From Actinomycetes bacterium (lineage in GTDB: Bacteria; Actinomycetota; Coriobacteriia; Anaerosomatales; Anaerosomataceae), in the NCBI GenBank assembly GCA_022839745.1, contig JALHJB010000011.1, positions 1 through 64,000 of the forward strand: a DNA stretch of 64,000 nucleotides, written 5' to 3'. Position 1 is the stretch's first letter. Every line of letters begins with the position of its first letter. The notes under the pieces were generated by a model. The model had not been told where the DNA came from. It did no database searches and was given only the letters and a program-made list of their open reading frames with translations. This document shows, piece by piece, positions 34,394 through 43,015 of the stretch. The translations under genes were made by a program, and so were the position numbers.

Positions 34394-34594
34394 CTAGTCG
34401 AGCGGCGGAACGGCCGGGATCACACCCAGCTCGCCGATCTTGGCCGGGTCGAGCTTGAACTTGTCGATGATCACCGGGGTCTCGGTCGAGCGCCACGAGT
34501 ACCAGCAGGTCTCGCACACGTAGACTTCCCAGACGTCGCCAACCGGCGACTTGACCATCACACGGGCGGCGCTACCACAGCGTGGGCATTCCAT
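34394..34594 (-). CDS. VdcD/BsdD-like small subunit of non-oxidative hydroxyarylic acid decarboxylase
   Basis: 66 residues. It matches the subunit D family: zinc-ribbon-like CPRCG and CETCWYSW pairs, with SPVGDVWEVYVC and WRSTE between and after. In vanillate and 4-hydroxybenzoate decarboxylase operons (B = UbiX, C = UbiD, D = this) it is needed for full activity, though its role is unclear. It follows the second ubiD by 69 bp, as expected. Confidence 0.88.
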   Translation of the reverse strand: MECPRCGSAARVMVKSPVGDVWEVYVCETCWYSWRSTETPVIIDKFKLDPAKIGELGVIPAVPPLD

Positions 34595-34663
34595 GAAGTA
34601 CCTCCTTCAGCGTTTCACTGATGCACGGTCCTGTATGCGGGTGCACGCAGGTGAGCAACCGGT

Positions 34664-36103
34664 CTAGGCTTCCATCTGCTTCAGCATGTCGCGGATGATG
34701 CCGTTCCACTTCTCGGTGTCCACCGGGTCCTTCAGCAGCTCCACCGGACGGGGGTTGGGCTCCGGCGCGACCGGTGTGGTGGCGTCGATGATGAGCTTGG
34801 TGGTCATGCCGGCCGGATAACTGGACGGGTCGAGCGGCATACCGGCCGCGTTCTCGATCATCGTGACGTCCTTGCTCGGCAGCACACGCGTGGTGAGCGC
34901 CCACATGACCTGCTCGAGATTGAAGGGATCCACGAAGTCGTCGACCATGATCAGGATCTTGGTGTACGGCATGCCGTGCGGCGTAGAGAGCAGGCGCATG
35001 GCCGCTCCCTTGGCGTGACCGCCATAGCGCGGCTTGATGGAGACGATGGTGCCGATGCCGTGCGTGTACATGGCGTTGACGGCCTGGACCTCAGGGAAGT
35101 CGGTCTTGAGCTGCTTGTACAGCGGCACGCTCGTGTTGAGCGCCATGAGGTAGTCGATCTCCGTCCAGGGCATACCCAGGTACAGGTTCTCGAAGATCGG
35201 GTTGTCGCGGTGCGTGATGCGCGTGATCTGCACTTCGCACTGCAGGCGGGCGCCGGAGTATGAGCCGGGGAACTCGCCGAACGGACCTTCGACCACGCGA
35301 GCGCGCGGGATGATGTAGCCCTCGAGCACGACCTCGCAGTGGGCGGGCACGAGCAGGTTGGGGTCGGTGTCGGCGGCCACGATGTCAGTGGGCACGCCGT
35401 CCTGCAGGGCGCCGACGAACTCGTACTCGTTCTGGGCATAGCCGACCGGGGTCGAGGCCATAAACGTCACGAGCGGGTTGTTGCCGAGCGTGATCGCAAT
35501 CGGCAGCGGCTCGTTCTTGCGCTCGGCCTTGGCGAGCTGGATGGCGATGTCATGCATCGGCAGCGCCTGGATGCCCACGCGGTCCTTGTCCTTGACCTGG
35601 ATGCGGTAGGTGCCCACATTCAGCTTGTCGAAGTCGTCCGGAACGTCGGGGTCGTAGGAGACGACCGAGGCCTTGGACAGGAAGAAGCCACCATCCTGCT
35701 CGTTGATGCGGTACAGCGGCAGCACCTCAAAGAGGTTGATGTCTTCGGTGATGGTGTTCTGCTTGCAGAGGGCTTCCTCACGCGAGAGCACGTTCGGCGG
35801 CACCGGGAACTTGTCCCAGCGGCGGTTGAGCTCGACAAACTGCTCCTTGGTGGGGGTGTCCTTGGGCATGCTCATCATGAGCGCGTGGTTGGCCCAGGAG
35901 CCGTGCGCGTTCGTGACGACCGTGCCCTTGTAGCCCTTGATGTTCTCGAAGAGCACCGCGGGACCGTCGGTCATGCGAGATGCGGCACGACCCGCGGCAC
36001 CGATGTCGGGCTCAGGCATGACTTCGTCCTTCACGCGGACGAGCTGGCCCTCCTCCTCGAGAGCCGCCAGGAACTCCCGGAGATCCTTGTAGACTCTGGC
36101 CAT
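34664..36103 (-). CDS. UbiD-family hydroxyarylic acid decarboxylase subunit C (VdcC/BsdC-like)
   Basis: 479 residues from ATG 36103 (GGAAGGAG 5 bp upstream). The length and sequence suit the BsdC/VdcC/ShdC branch. DLREFLAALEEEGQLVRV starts the UbiD fold; the active-site stretch RARVVEGPFGEFPGSYSGA carries the conserved Arg and Glu residues; the C-terminus has MVDDFVDPFN and a VMWALTTRV helix. With the D-like subunit it points to reversible decarboxylation of vanillate, 4-hydroxybenzoate or a similar acid. It differs strongly from the first UbiD, so two substrates are likely. Confidence 0.92.
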   Translation of the reverse strand: MARVYKDLREFLAALEEEGQLVRVKDEVMPEPDIGAAGRAASRMTDGPAVLFENIKGYKGTVVTNAHGSWANHALMMSMPKDTPTKEQFVELNRRWDKFPVPPNVLSREEALCKQNTITEDINLFEVLPLYRINEQDGGFFLSKASVVSYDPDVPDDFDKLNVGTYRIQVKDKDRVGIQALPMHDIAIQLAKAERKNEPLPIAITLGNNPLVTFMASTPVGYAQNEYEFVGALQDGVPTDIVAADTDPNLLVPAHCEVVLEGYIIPRARVVEGPFGEFPGSYSGARLQCEVQITRITHRDNPIFENLYLGMPWTEIDYLMALNTSVPLYKQLKTDFPEVQAVNAMYTHGIGTIVSIKPRYGGHAKGAAMRLLSTPHGMPYTKILIMVDDFVDPFNLEQVMWALTTRVLPSKDVTMIENAAGMPLDPSSYPAGMTTKLIIDATTPVAPEPNPRPVELLKDPVDTEKWNGIIRDMLKQMEA

Positions 36104-36456
36104 CTGAACTCCTTCCTTCGTTCGCCTCGACGACCCTTTCCGGGCCTCCGTTGTCTGGTGACTGACCGCCCGATCAGGGCCTGTGTCGTACACCGGAGAC
36201 CACGTTCGCCTGTCGTCAACGGTCAGACAATTCGGAGTGGGAACCGGAGGATGCCGGCCAGGAATAGCCGTGCGGCAACGTCCCTCAAGACGGGTGGCTT
36301 CGGAAACTGAAGATGCCTGAACGGAATACTGGCGGCGGATAACCGGACATGAGCAGGGTATATGCTGTGCATGGCGCCGTGAGTGACGGTGGTTGAGCAT
36401 GCGGCGGGGGCACGTGCTCCGGGAGAGGCAGCGCCTCTTCGGCAAAGGAGACAGAT
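36104..36456. promoter_or_regulatory. Divergent intergenic region of decarboxylase cluster and LysR regulator
   Basis: 353 bp with no convincing gene. It separates divergent ubiD2 and lysR starts and should hold both promoters and the LysR site. No strong inverted repeat of T-N11-A type was found; GCAGGGTATATGCTGTGC near 36353 is a weak candidate. Confidence 0.45.
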
Positions 36457-37392
36457 ATGAACTTCGCTCAACTCCAGTACTTCCTCGCGGTCGCACGTGA
36501 GGGGAAGTTCTCGGCCGCCGCCGAGAGTTCCTACGTGTCGCAGTCGTCCCTCTCTAAGCAGATCAAGGCGCTTGAAGAGGAACTGGGCGTGGAGCTGTTC
36601 GTGCGGACCGCCAAGGGGGCGACGCTCACGTCGGCCGGTGAGGTGTTCCTGGAGTTCGCCACGATGACGTACCGGCGCTACGAGGCCCTGCTGGTGCGGC
36701 TCGAGCAGTACAGCACCTCCGCCCGCCTGCACATCCGCATCGGAGCCCTGCCCCTCGTGTCCGACTACGGGCTCCACGGCGATCTCGCCGCGTTCCAGGT
36801 CGAGAACATGAACATCCAGATCGACTTCGTGGAGCGCAGCCAGCAGGAGATCATCCGTCGTCTCGAGCTCGATCGACTCGACCTCGCGATACTGCGTACC
36901 GACCTGTTGTCGACCACGGAGTACGAGTGGATCGACCTGGTGCGCGACGAGATCTGCATCGTGTGCTCGGCGCGGCATCGGCTGGCGCATCGGAAGAGCG
37001 TCAACCCCGACATGCTGCGCGATGAGCGGTTCGTGCTGCTTGATGAGCAGTCGGCGGTCACGGCCCGCTTCATCGACAAGTGCCGCCACGCCGGCTTCTA
37101 CCCCAACATCATCTTCACGCACTCGCGCCACGAGCCGCTGATCGGCGGCGTGAGCCAGAACGCGGGCATCGCTGCATTGCCACGTGGACTCACCCGCCGC
37201 ATCTCTCGTGACGCCTCGGTCACGCCGATCACATGCGTGCCGATGGAAGAACCGCTCTACACGAACGTAGGTCTGGTGAAGCGCCGCGGCCATGCGCTCT
37301 CACCGTGGGCGGAGAAGCTCTACGAGCACTTCAGGCGCGCGTATCCAGAACCGGTAGGCCCCGAAGAGATCAAGGGCGCCTGCGGCTGCTGA
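36457..37392 (+). CDS. LysR-family transcriptional regulator
   Basis: 311 residues. The N-terminal helix-turn-helix is canonical: MNFAQLQYFLAVAREGKFSAAAE, then QSSLSKQIKALEEELGVELFVRT. The effector domain (about 90-295) is of the periplasmic-binding fold. AAAGGAG precedes the ATG. It is divergent from the ubiD2-vdcD operon and is its likely activator, with an aromatic acid as plausible inducer. The C-terminus GACGC is unusual. Confidence 0.92.
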   Translation: MNFAQLQYFLAVAREGKFSAAAESSYVSQSSLSKQIKALEEELGVELFVRTAKGATLTSAGEVFLEFATMTYRRYEALLVRLEQYSTSARLHIRIGALPLVSDYGLHGDLAAFQVENMNIQIDFVERSQQEIIRRLELDRLDLAILRTDLLSTTEYEWIDLVRDEICIVCSARHRLAHRKSVNPDMLRDERFVLLDEQSAVTARFIDKCRHAGFYPNIIFTHSRHEPLIGGVSQNAGIAALPRGLTRRISRDASVTPITCVPMEEPLYTNVGLVKRRGHALSPWAEKLYEHFRRAYPEPVGPEEIKGACGC

Positions 37393-37421
37393 TCGTTGCC
37401 GCAGGACCCCCCACTCTTCGC

Positions 37422-38360
37422 TCAGCGTCTGCCGATGACCGCCCGCGCGGCCTCCGCGATGTCGGCGCCCGTGAGCCCGAAGTGCTCCATCAGCTCGGCG
37501 GGTTCACCGGAGGTGCCGAAGACGTCGCGAACGCCCACCCGGGCAAGCGGCACGGGCGCGTGCTCGCCGAGCGCCTCGGCCACCGCCGAGCCAAGCCCGC
37601 CAATGATCGAGTGTTCCTCGCAGGTCACGACCACGCCTGTCTTGAGCGCGGAGGCCACGAGCGTGGCCGTGTCGAACGGCTTGATGGTCGAGACATCGAT
37701 GACCTCGGCGTTGATGCCCTCGAGCTCGAGCTGCCCGGCCGCGGCGAGCGCCTGCTCCACCATCACGCCGCATGCGGCGAGGGTGACGTGCGAGCCCTCG
37801 CGAAGAACGCGCGCGCGTCCCAGCTCGAAGGTGTAATCGTCATCGTAGATGACCGGGACCGCGGCTCGGCCGAGCCTGATGTAGAACGGTCCGGGTGTGG
37901 TGGCGGCCACACGGATCGCGCCGCGCGCGGCCACGGCATCCGCGGGCACAAGCACCCGCATCCCCGGCAGCACGCGCATGAGCGCGATGTCCTCGAGCAT
38001 CTGATGGCTGCCGCCGTCGGGGCCCACCGTGATGCCCGAGTGCGTTGGCGCGACCTTCACGTCGAGGTTCGAGTAACAGACGGTGTTGCGGATCTGGTCG
38101 TATGCGCGGCCGGTGGCGAACACGGCGAAGCTGCCCGTGAACGCGACCTTGCCCTCAACGGCCAGGCCGGCCGCTGTGCCGATCATGTTCTGCTCCGCGA
38201 TTCCCACGTTGATGAGACGGTCGGGGTACGCGGCCCCGAACTTGGCGGTGGTCGTGGAGCCGGAGAGGTCAGCGTCGACCGCGACCACCGGCACGCCCTC
38301 GTTGGCGAGCTCGATCAGGGTGGCGCCGTATGCCTCGCGTGTTGCGCGCTTCTCGCTCAT
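37422..38360 (-). CDS. Transketolase, C-terminal subunit
   Basis: 312 residues covering the pyrimidine-binding and C-terminal domains. VAVDADLSGSTTTAKFGAAYPDR, then NVGIAEQNMIGTAAGLA with the catalytic Glu in EQNM, and a transketolase C-domain ending GADIAEAARAVIG. It acts with the separate N-terminal subunit, overlapping it by 4 bp. Split transketolases are usual in many anaerobes and archaea. Together they transfer two-carbon ketol units in the non-oxidative pentose phosphate pathway. Confidence 0.94.
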   Translation of the reverse strand: MSEKRATREAYGATLIELANEGVPVVAVDADLSGSTTTAKFGAAYPDRLINVGIAEQNMIGTAAGLAVEGKVAFTGSFAVFATGRAYDQIRNTVCYSNLDVKVAPTHSGITVGPDGGSHQMLEDIALMRVLPGMRVLVPADAVAARGAIRVAATTPGPFYIRLGRAAVPVIYDDDYTFELGRARVLREGSHVTLAACGVMVEQALAAAGQLELEGINAEVIDVSTIKPFDTATLVASALKTGVVVTCEEHSIIGGLGSAVAEALGEHAPVPLARVGVRDVFGTSGEPAELMEHFGLTGADIAEAARAVIGRR

Positions 38361-39226
38361 CGGGCGCCCCCTTCGGTCATCGTGGTCATTGCGGCGTCGA
38401 GCAGGGATCCAAGCTCGGCGAGCGCGGCGGCCGTCTGCTCGGCGCTCGGGGCCTTCCCGTGCCAGCCAGCATCGCCCTCCATGAACGAGACGCCCTTCCC
38501 CTTCACCGTGTACGCGATGATCGCGACCGGCACCGCGGGATCCGCCGGCGGCTCGGTGAGCGCATCGAGGAGCCCCTCCACGTCGTGGCCGCTGGTCTCA
38601 CGCACTTCCCAGCCGAAGGCAGCGAACTTCTCGGCCACCCCGCCGAGGCACATGACCTCGTCGCAGGCGCCGTCGATCTGCAGGCCGTTGTGGTCCACGA
38701 TGGCCGTGACGTTGCCGAGGCCGTGGTGCGGGGCGAACATCGCCGCCTCCCACACCTCCCCTTCCTGCAGCTCGCCGTCGCCGAGCAGGCAGAACACGCG
38801 AGCCGGGTTCTCATCGAGCTTGAGCGCGAGCGCCATGCCGTTGGCGATGGCGAGCCCCTGGCCGAGCGAGCCGGTGGAGACCTCGACACCCGAACACTTC
38901 AGGCAGTCGGGATGGCCCTGGAGGATGCTGCCGAGCTTCCGCAGTGTGACGAGGTGGTCGCGGCCGAAGTAACCCGCCTCGGCAAGCGCGGCGTACAGGA
39001 CCGGGGCGGCATGGCCCTTGGAGAGCACGAAGCGGTCGCGCTCCGGCCAGTCAGGACGCGTGGGGTCATGGCGCAGCACGTCGAAGTACAGGGTGGCGAC
39101 GATGTCGGCAGCCGAGAGCGAGCCGCCGGGGTGGCCGCTTCCGGCCTCGGCGATCATCTCGACGATGTCGTAGCGCATACGCGCCGCCTTGGCCTCGATG
39201 GCCGCGATCCGTCCCGCATCGGTCAT
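38357..39226 (-). CDS. Transketolase, N-terminal subunit
   Basis: 289 residues: the thiamine-diphosphate-binding half. GSGHPGGSLSAADIVATLYF, LSKGHAAPVLYAALAEAGYF, and the ThDP/metal motif GDGELQEGEVWEAA ending in DHNGLQ are present. Its start overlaps the YitT-family gene stop by 4 bp, so prfB, yitT and both transketolase subunits form one transcript. Confidence 0.95.
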   Translation of the reverse strand: MTDAGRIAAIEAKAARMRYDIVEMIAEAGSGHPGGSLSAADIVATLYFDVLRHDPTRPDWPERDRFVLSKGHAAPVLYAALAEAGYFGRDHLVTLRKLGSILQGHPDCLKCSGVEVSTGSLGQGLAIANGMALALKLDENPARVFCLLGDGELQEGEVWEAAMFAPHHGLGNVTAIVDHNGLQIDGACDEVMCLGGVAEKFAAFGWEVRETSGHDVEGLLDALTEPPADPAVPVAIIAYTVKGKGVSFMEGDAGWHGKAPSAEQTAAALAELGSLLDAAMTTMTEGGAR

Positions 39227-40134
39227 TGACCCGCTCCGATCTCCTTGAATCCTTCTCCGAGTACTTCATGCACGTCGGCGATGACCACGAACGCCTTCGG
39301 GTCCACCGCATGGACGAGCGCCTTCAATGAACCGATCTCACGCCGCGAGACCACGGTGAACACCATCTCCCGTGCCTCGCCCGAGTAGAGCCCTTTGGCC
39401 ACCAGACCGGTGGCGCCACGGCCGAGCTGATGCATGACCGCATCGGCCACGCGACCGGGCTCGTCGCAGATGATGAACGCAGCCTTGTCGACCGAAAGGC
39501 CTTCCTGCACGAGGTCGATCACCGCACCCATCACGAAGACCGCGACAGCACCGTACAGGGCAAGGTCCGGACCGAGGACCACGGCCGCAACCAGGGTGAC
39601 GATAGCGTCGGCGATGAGCATGAGTTGACCGATGCCGAGGTTGACCTTCTCCACCAGCAGCTGAGCCACGATATCCGTGCCGCCCGTGTTGCCACGAGCC
39701 TTGAAGACGAGCCCCATACCGATGCCGGTGACCGCGCCACCGTACAGCACGGCGAGCAGCTGGTCGTGTGACGCGAGGTGCGGCGTGAACGGCGCCAGCG
39801 CGTCGACCGCTACCGACATGGCGATCATGCCGTACACGGTCTTGGCGCCGTAGTGCCAGCCCTTCTTGCTGATGCCGAGGACCAGGAGGATGCCGTTCAT
39901 CACGAGCATCTGCATGCCGATAGGTACCGTGACGCCGAACTGCTCCTGGAAGAGGTAGTAGAAAACGGTGGCCAGGCCAGACACGCCACCGGCGGCAAGC
40001 TTGTTGGGGATGAGAAACGCGTTCAAGCCCCACGCAGTGATCAGGATGCCGACGGTCATGAAGGTGTAGTCACGGACTCGGCGGTGCTTGAGCACGGTGG
40101 CGGCGTTCGCCTTCGTGAGTATCCGCTTGACCAT
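39223..40134 (-). CDS. YitT-family (DUF161/DUF2179) membrane protein
   Basis: 303 residues with five to six membrane segments (TFMTVGILITAWGLNAFLIP, and GNTGGTDIVAQLL between later ones) and a C-terminal cytoplasmic DUF2179 domain (about 225-295, GLYSGEAREMVFTVVSRREI). The family function is not settled. It is translationally coupled to the transketolase N subunit and starts 24 bp after prfB. Confidence 0.9.
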   Translation of the reverse strand: MVKRILTKANAATVLKHRRVRDYTFMTVGILITAWGLNAFLIPNKLAAGGVSGLATVFYYLFQEQFGVTVPIGMQMLVMNGILLVLGISKKGWHYGAKTVYGMIAMSVAVDALAPFTPHLASHDQLLAVLYGGAVTGIGMGLVFKARGNTGGTDIVAQLLVEKVNLGIGQLMLIADAIVTLVAAVVLGPDLALYGAVAVFVMGAVIDLVQEGLSVDKAAFIICDEPGRVADAVMHQLGRGATGLVAKGLYSGEAREMVFTVVSRREIGSLKALVHAVDPKAFVVIADVHEVLGEGFKEIGAGQ

Positions 40135-40158
40135 TATCCGCTCCCGACCCGATCCGGC

Positions 40159-41289
40159 TTAGTCGTCCGCACCCACTGCGACCGCCTGCTCGCCCGACAC
40201 ACGCCACCGATGATAGCCTAGTACGAACTCCTGGATGTCCCCATCGAGCACGCTGTTCACATCGCCGGTCTCGATCCCGGTGCGCACGTCCTTGACCATC
40301 TGGTAGGGATACAGAACGTAGTTGCGGATCTGGCTGCCGAAGCTGATCTCCTGCTTGTCGCCCTTGAGCGCGTCGATCTCCGCGGCACGCTTCTCCTGCT
40401 CGAGCTCGTACAGGCGCGAGCGGAGGATCTTCATCGCCGTCTCTTTGTTCTTGATCTGGCTCTTCTCGTTCTGGCAGGTGACCACGAGCCCGGTGGGGAT
40501 GTGCGTGATGCGCACGGCCGAGTCTGTGGTGTTGACGCTCTGGCCGCCCGGGCCGCTCGAGCGGTACACATCGATGCGGAGGTCCTCGTCCCGGATCTCG
40601 ACGGCAACGTCGTCGGGCAGCACGGGAAGCACCTCGACACGCGCGAAGGTGGTCTGCCGGCGCTTCTTCTCATCAGTGGGGCTGATGCGCACAAGACGGT
40701 GCACGCCATGCTCGGACGCCAGCATCCCGTAGGCGTTGCGCCCATGCACGGTGAAGACCGCACGGTCGATGCCAAGCTCAACACCGGACGGGGCGTCGTG
40801 GATGTCGACCTTCCACTTGCGGCTGCCGGCGTACTTCACCAGCATCTTCATCAGCATCTCGGCCCAGTCCTGCGCCTCAAGACCGCCCTGCCCGGGGAGT
40901 ATCGTGACCAGGGCATCGCCGTTGTCGAACTCACCAGTGAACCAAGTGGACAGCTCAAGCTCGTTCGTGCGCTTGATGAGATCTTTGAGAGAGGCGGTCG
41001 TCTCGGCGGCAAGGTCGGCATCCCCCTCGCTCACAGCGAGCTCGTTGGCCACTTCAAGGTCGTCGATCCCGGCGGAGATCGACTCGTAGAGAGCGATCTC
41101 GTCACGCAACCCTGCCGCCTGCGCCATCACGCGCTGCGCGGTGGACTGAACGTCCCAGAAGTCGGGTGCGGTGGTTCGCTCCTCGAGCGTGGCAAGCTCC
41201 GCCCGCTTGGCATCAAGGTGAAGATACTGGCCGATCACCGTGACGCGGTCACGGAGTGATTGGATATCTGAACTGCGGTCTTCGATCAT
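40159..41289 (-). CDS. prfB: Peptide chain release factor 2 with altered SPF motif
   Basis: 376 residues from ATG 41289. It is RF2 by its N-domain (TTAPDFWDVQSTAQRVM), GGLEAQDWAEML segment and the catalytic loop SSGPGGQSVNTTDSAVRI. The tripeptide that reads UGA/UAA, normally SPF, is SPT here (VRISPTDEKKRRQTTF), with codons AGC-CCC-ACT. There is no programmed frameshift: the place where CTTTGA usually sits reads TAT-CTT-CAC-CTT-GAT with no stop. TGA ends many genes in this window, so UGA must still be read efficiently. It lies in the secA-prfB neighbourhood. Confidence 0.93.
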   Translation of the reverse strand: MIEDRSSDIQSLRDRVTVIGQYLHLDAKRAELATLEERTTAPDFWDVQSTAQRVMAQAAGLRDEIALYESISAGIDDLEVANELAVSEGDADLAAETTASLKDLIKRTNELELSTWFTGEFDNGDALVTILPGQGGLEAQDWAEMLMKMLVKYAGSRKWKVDIHDAPSGVELGIDRAVFTVHGRNAYGMLASEHGVHRLVRISPTDEKKRRQTTFARVEVLPVLPDDVAVEIRDEDLRIDVYRSSGPGGQSVNTTDSAVRITHIPTGLVVTCQNEKSQIKNKETAMKILRSRLYELEQEKRAAEIDALKGDKQEISFGSQIRNYVLYPYQMVKDVRTGIETGDVNSVLDGDIQEFVLGYHRWRVSGEQAVAVGADD

Positions 41290-41383
41290 GGCGATCCATC
41301 CGGGTAGCGGGACGCCCGGGCGGACCACACGCGTCACGGAACACGCAGACCTCACGCCCACAGGCAGACGGATTGTAGCAGAA

Positions 41384-42889
41384 CTACGGGCGATTGCTCT
41401 TCACAGGGTCGAGCACCGGCACCCGCGATGCCGCACTCAGGCTGGCGGAACCACCGCCGAGCGAGGACGGCCCCCACGTGCCCGAGATCGTGCCGCGGAC
41501 GGCGGCCCTGACGGGCACGCTCACGGCGACGGTCCCGCCGAGGAAGAAGACATCCTCGATGGTGCGGCCATGCGCCTCGAGCACGCCTTTGGCGGCCGGC
41601 TCGAGCGCTGTCGGGCGGGTGAGCAGGATCGGCACGCCATAGCGGCCGAGTGCGGCGCCACCAGCAAGCGCATCCGGGAAGTCCAGCCCCGTCGTGACCG
41701 CCACCGACAGATCCACGCCGTACTCATACGCGATGGCGGCGGCGGTCTCGTACCGGTTGCGGCCGGCAAGCCTCCCGAGTGTCGTGATGCCCGCTTTCTC
41801 CGTCGCCGTCTGGACCGCTTGTGGCACCGCCCCGGTACCACCGAGGATGTACACCCTGTCGACGTTGACCGCCATCAGCGACTCTACGAGACCAGCGGGA
41901 TCAGTGCTCGGATTGACCAGGAAGAACGGCACCGAGCCGGTGCTGCCCCACGATGAAGCTGAAAGCGCATCCGGGAATGCCTGGCCCGTGGCAACGAACG
42001 CGACGTACGGTCCCTCACTCCTCTCGCCGCCGAGCAGTGCGATTTCGTTGACAACGCGGTTGGCGATCTTCCGAGCGGTCTCATAACGGTTCGCACCACC
42101 GATACGCTCCACGTTGACATCGCCAGGCATGTCATTGAGGCCGTCTTCCACGGCCTGCGAGACGGCGCCTGTTCCACCGAGGATGATCGCCCGCGTGGCT
42201 CCGAGGTTCTCGACGATCTCAGTGGCCACGGCGGCAGGCAGTGCTGTCGGCTCGGTGAGCAGCACCGGGGCATCCAGGACACCGGCGAGCGCGCTGCCGC
42301 CGAGCGCGTCGGGGAACGACCGCGCCGTGGCGATGATCACGTACTCCGAACCCTCGGGGAACGCCGTGCGGGCAGACATGATCGCGGTTTCGATGCGGCC
42401 GACGCCCTCCATCGGGGTGACGTACAGGCCGGCGACCTCGTTCTCCACGCGCCATACGAGCGTGTAGCCACCCGCCCCGCTATATGCGTACACGTCGAGG
42501 TAGTATGTTCCCGGTCCCTCAGCGGTATAGTTGAGCAGCTCGACCGATCCGGAGGCGCTCGAGTCCGCGGCCAGGGGGTCGACCATCATGTCCGTCGAAC
42601 CCGGCGGATACAGATAGAGGTCGAAGTCGGCGTTGCCCGGGCCTTTGAGCGCCACGGTGATGGACTGCCCCGTGTTCAGGTAGACGGCGTACACATCGTC
42701 GTAGTCGGCCGCTTCGCTCAGCGTGCCGGTGATCGGTGACGCCGGCATCGCGACTCCGGGCAGGTCGTCGTCTGCCGCACCCATCGCTGGAGGTGCGACT
42801 ACCGGCACCGTCGCCGCCACTAGTAGCACCGCAATGGCCAGCCGGACTCCTGGCTTCGCGAGAATGCGAACGGCCCTGTACCTCATCAT
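41384..42889 (-). CDS. Cell wall-binding repeat (CWB2) surface protein with PPC-like domain
   Basis: 501 residues. Signal peptide (about 15-38), a beta-sandwich PPC-type domain (about 50-150, SEAADYDDVYAVYLNTGQSITVAL), then three CWB2 repeats (about 155-450). Each has an R-x-ETA motif (GRIETAIMSA, NRYETARKIA, NRYETAAAIA), SFPDAL or similar, and ILGGTGAV. CWB2 triplets anchor proteins to teichoic-acid-like wall polymers. No enzymatic domain remains, so a structural or adhesion role is likely. Confidence 0.92.
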   Translation of the reverse strand: MMRYRAVRILAKPGVRLAIAVLLVAATVPVVAPPAMGAADDDLPGVAMPASPITGTLSEAADYDDVYAVYLNTGQSITVALKGPGNADFDLYLYPPGSTDMMVDPLAADSSASGSVELLNYTAEGPGTYYLDVYAYSGAGGYTLVWRVENEVAGLYVTPMEGVGRIETAIMSARTAFPEGSEYVIIATARSFPDALGGSALAGVLDAPVLLTEPTALPAAVATEIVENLGATRAIILGGTGAVSQAVEDGLNDMPGDVNVERIGGANRYETARKIANRVVNEIALLGGERSEGPYVAFVATGQAFPDALSASSWGSTGSVPFFLVNPSTDPAGLVESLMAVNVDRVYILGGTGAVPQAVQTATEKAGITTLGRLAGRNRYETAAAIAYEYGVDLSVAVTTGLDFPDALAGGAALGRYGVPILLTRPTALEPAAKGVLEAHGRTIEDVFFLGGTVAVSVPVRAAVRGTISGTWGPSSLGGGSASLSAASRVPVLDPVKSNRP

Positions 42890-43015
42890 TCCGCCCCCCT
42901 TGTCAGCAGCTGCACTGCTGGACCGCCACCGGCCCGTAGATGATCGCCGTGTTCATGGTACGTACCCAAAACGGGAGTCACCACCGGACACGGCGCAGGC
43001 ACCGCGTGGCCTTGT

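Noticed and set aside
41220..41289. Programmed +1 frameshift in prfB
   Set aside because: The usual CTTTGA site is absent; the equivalent stretch reads TAT-CTT-CAC-CTT-GAT in one frame with no stop.
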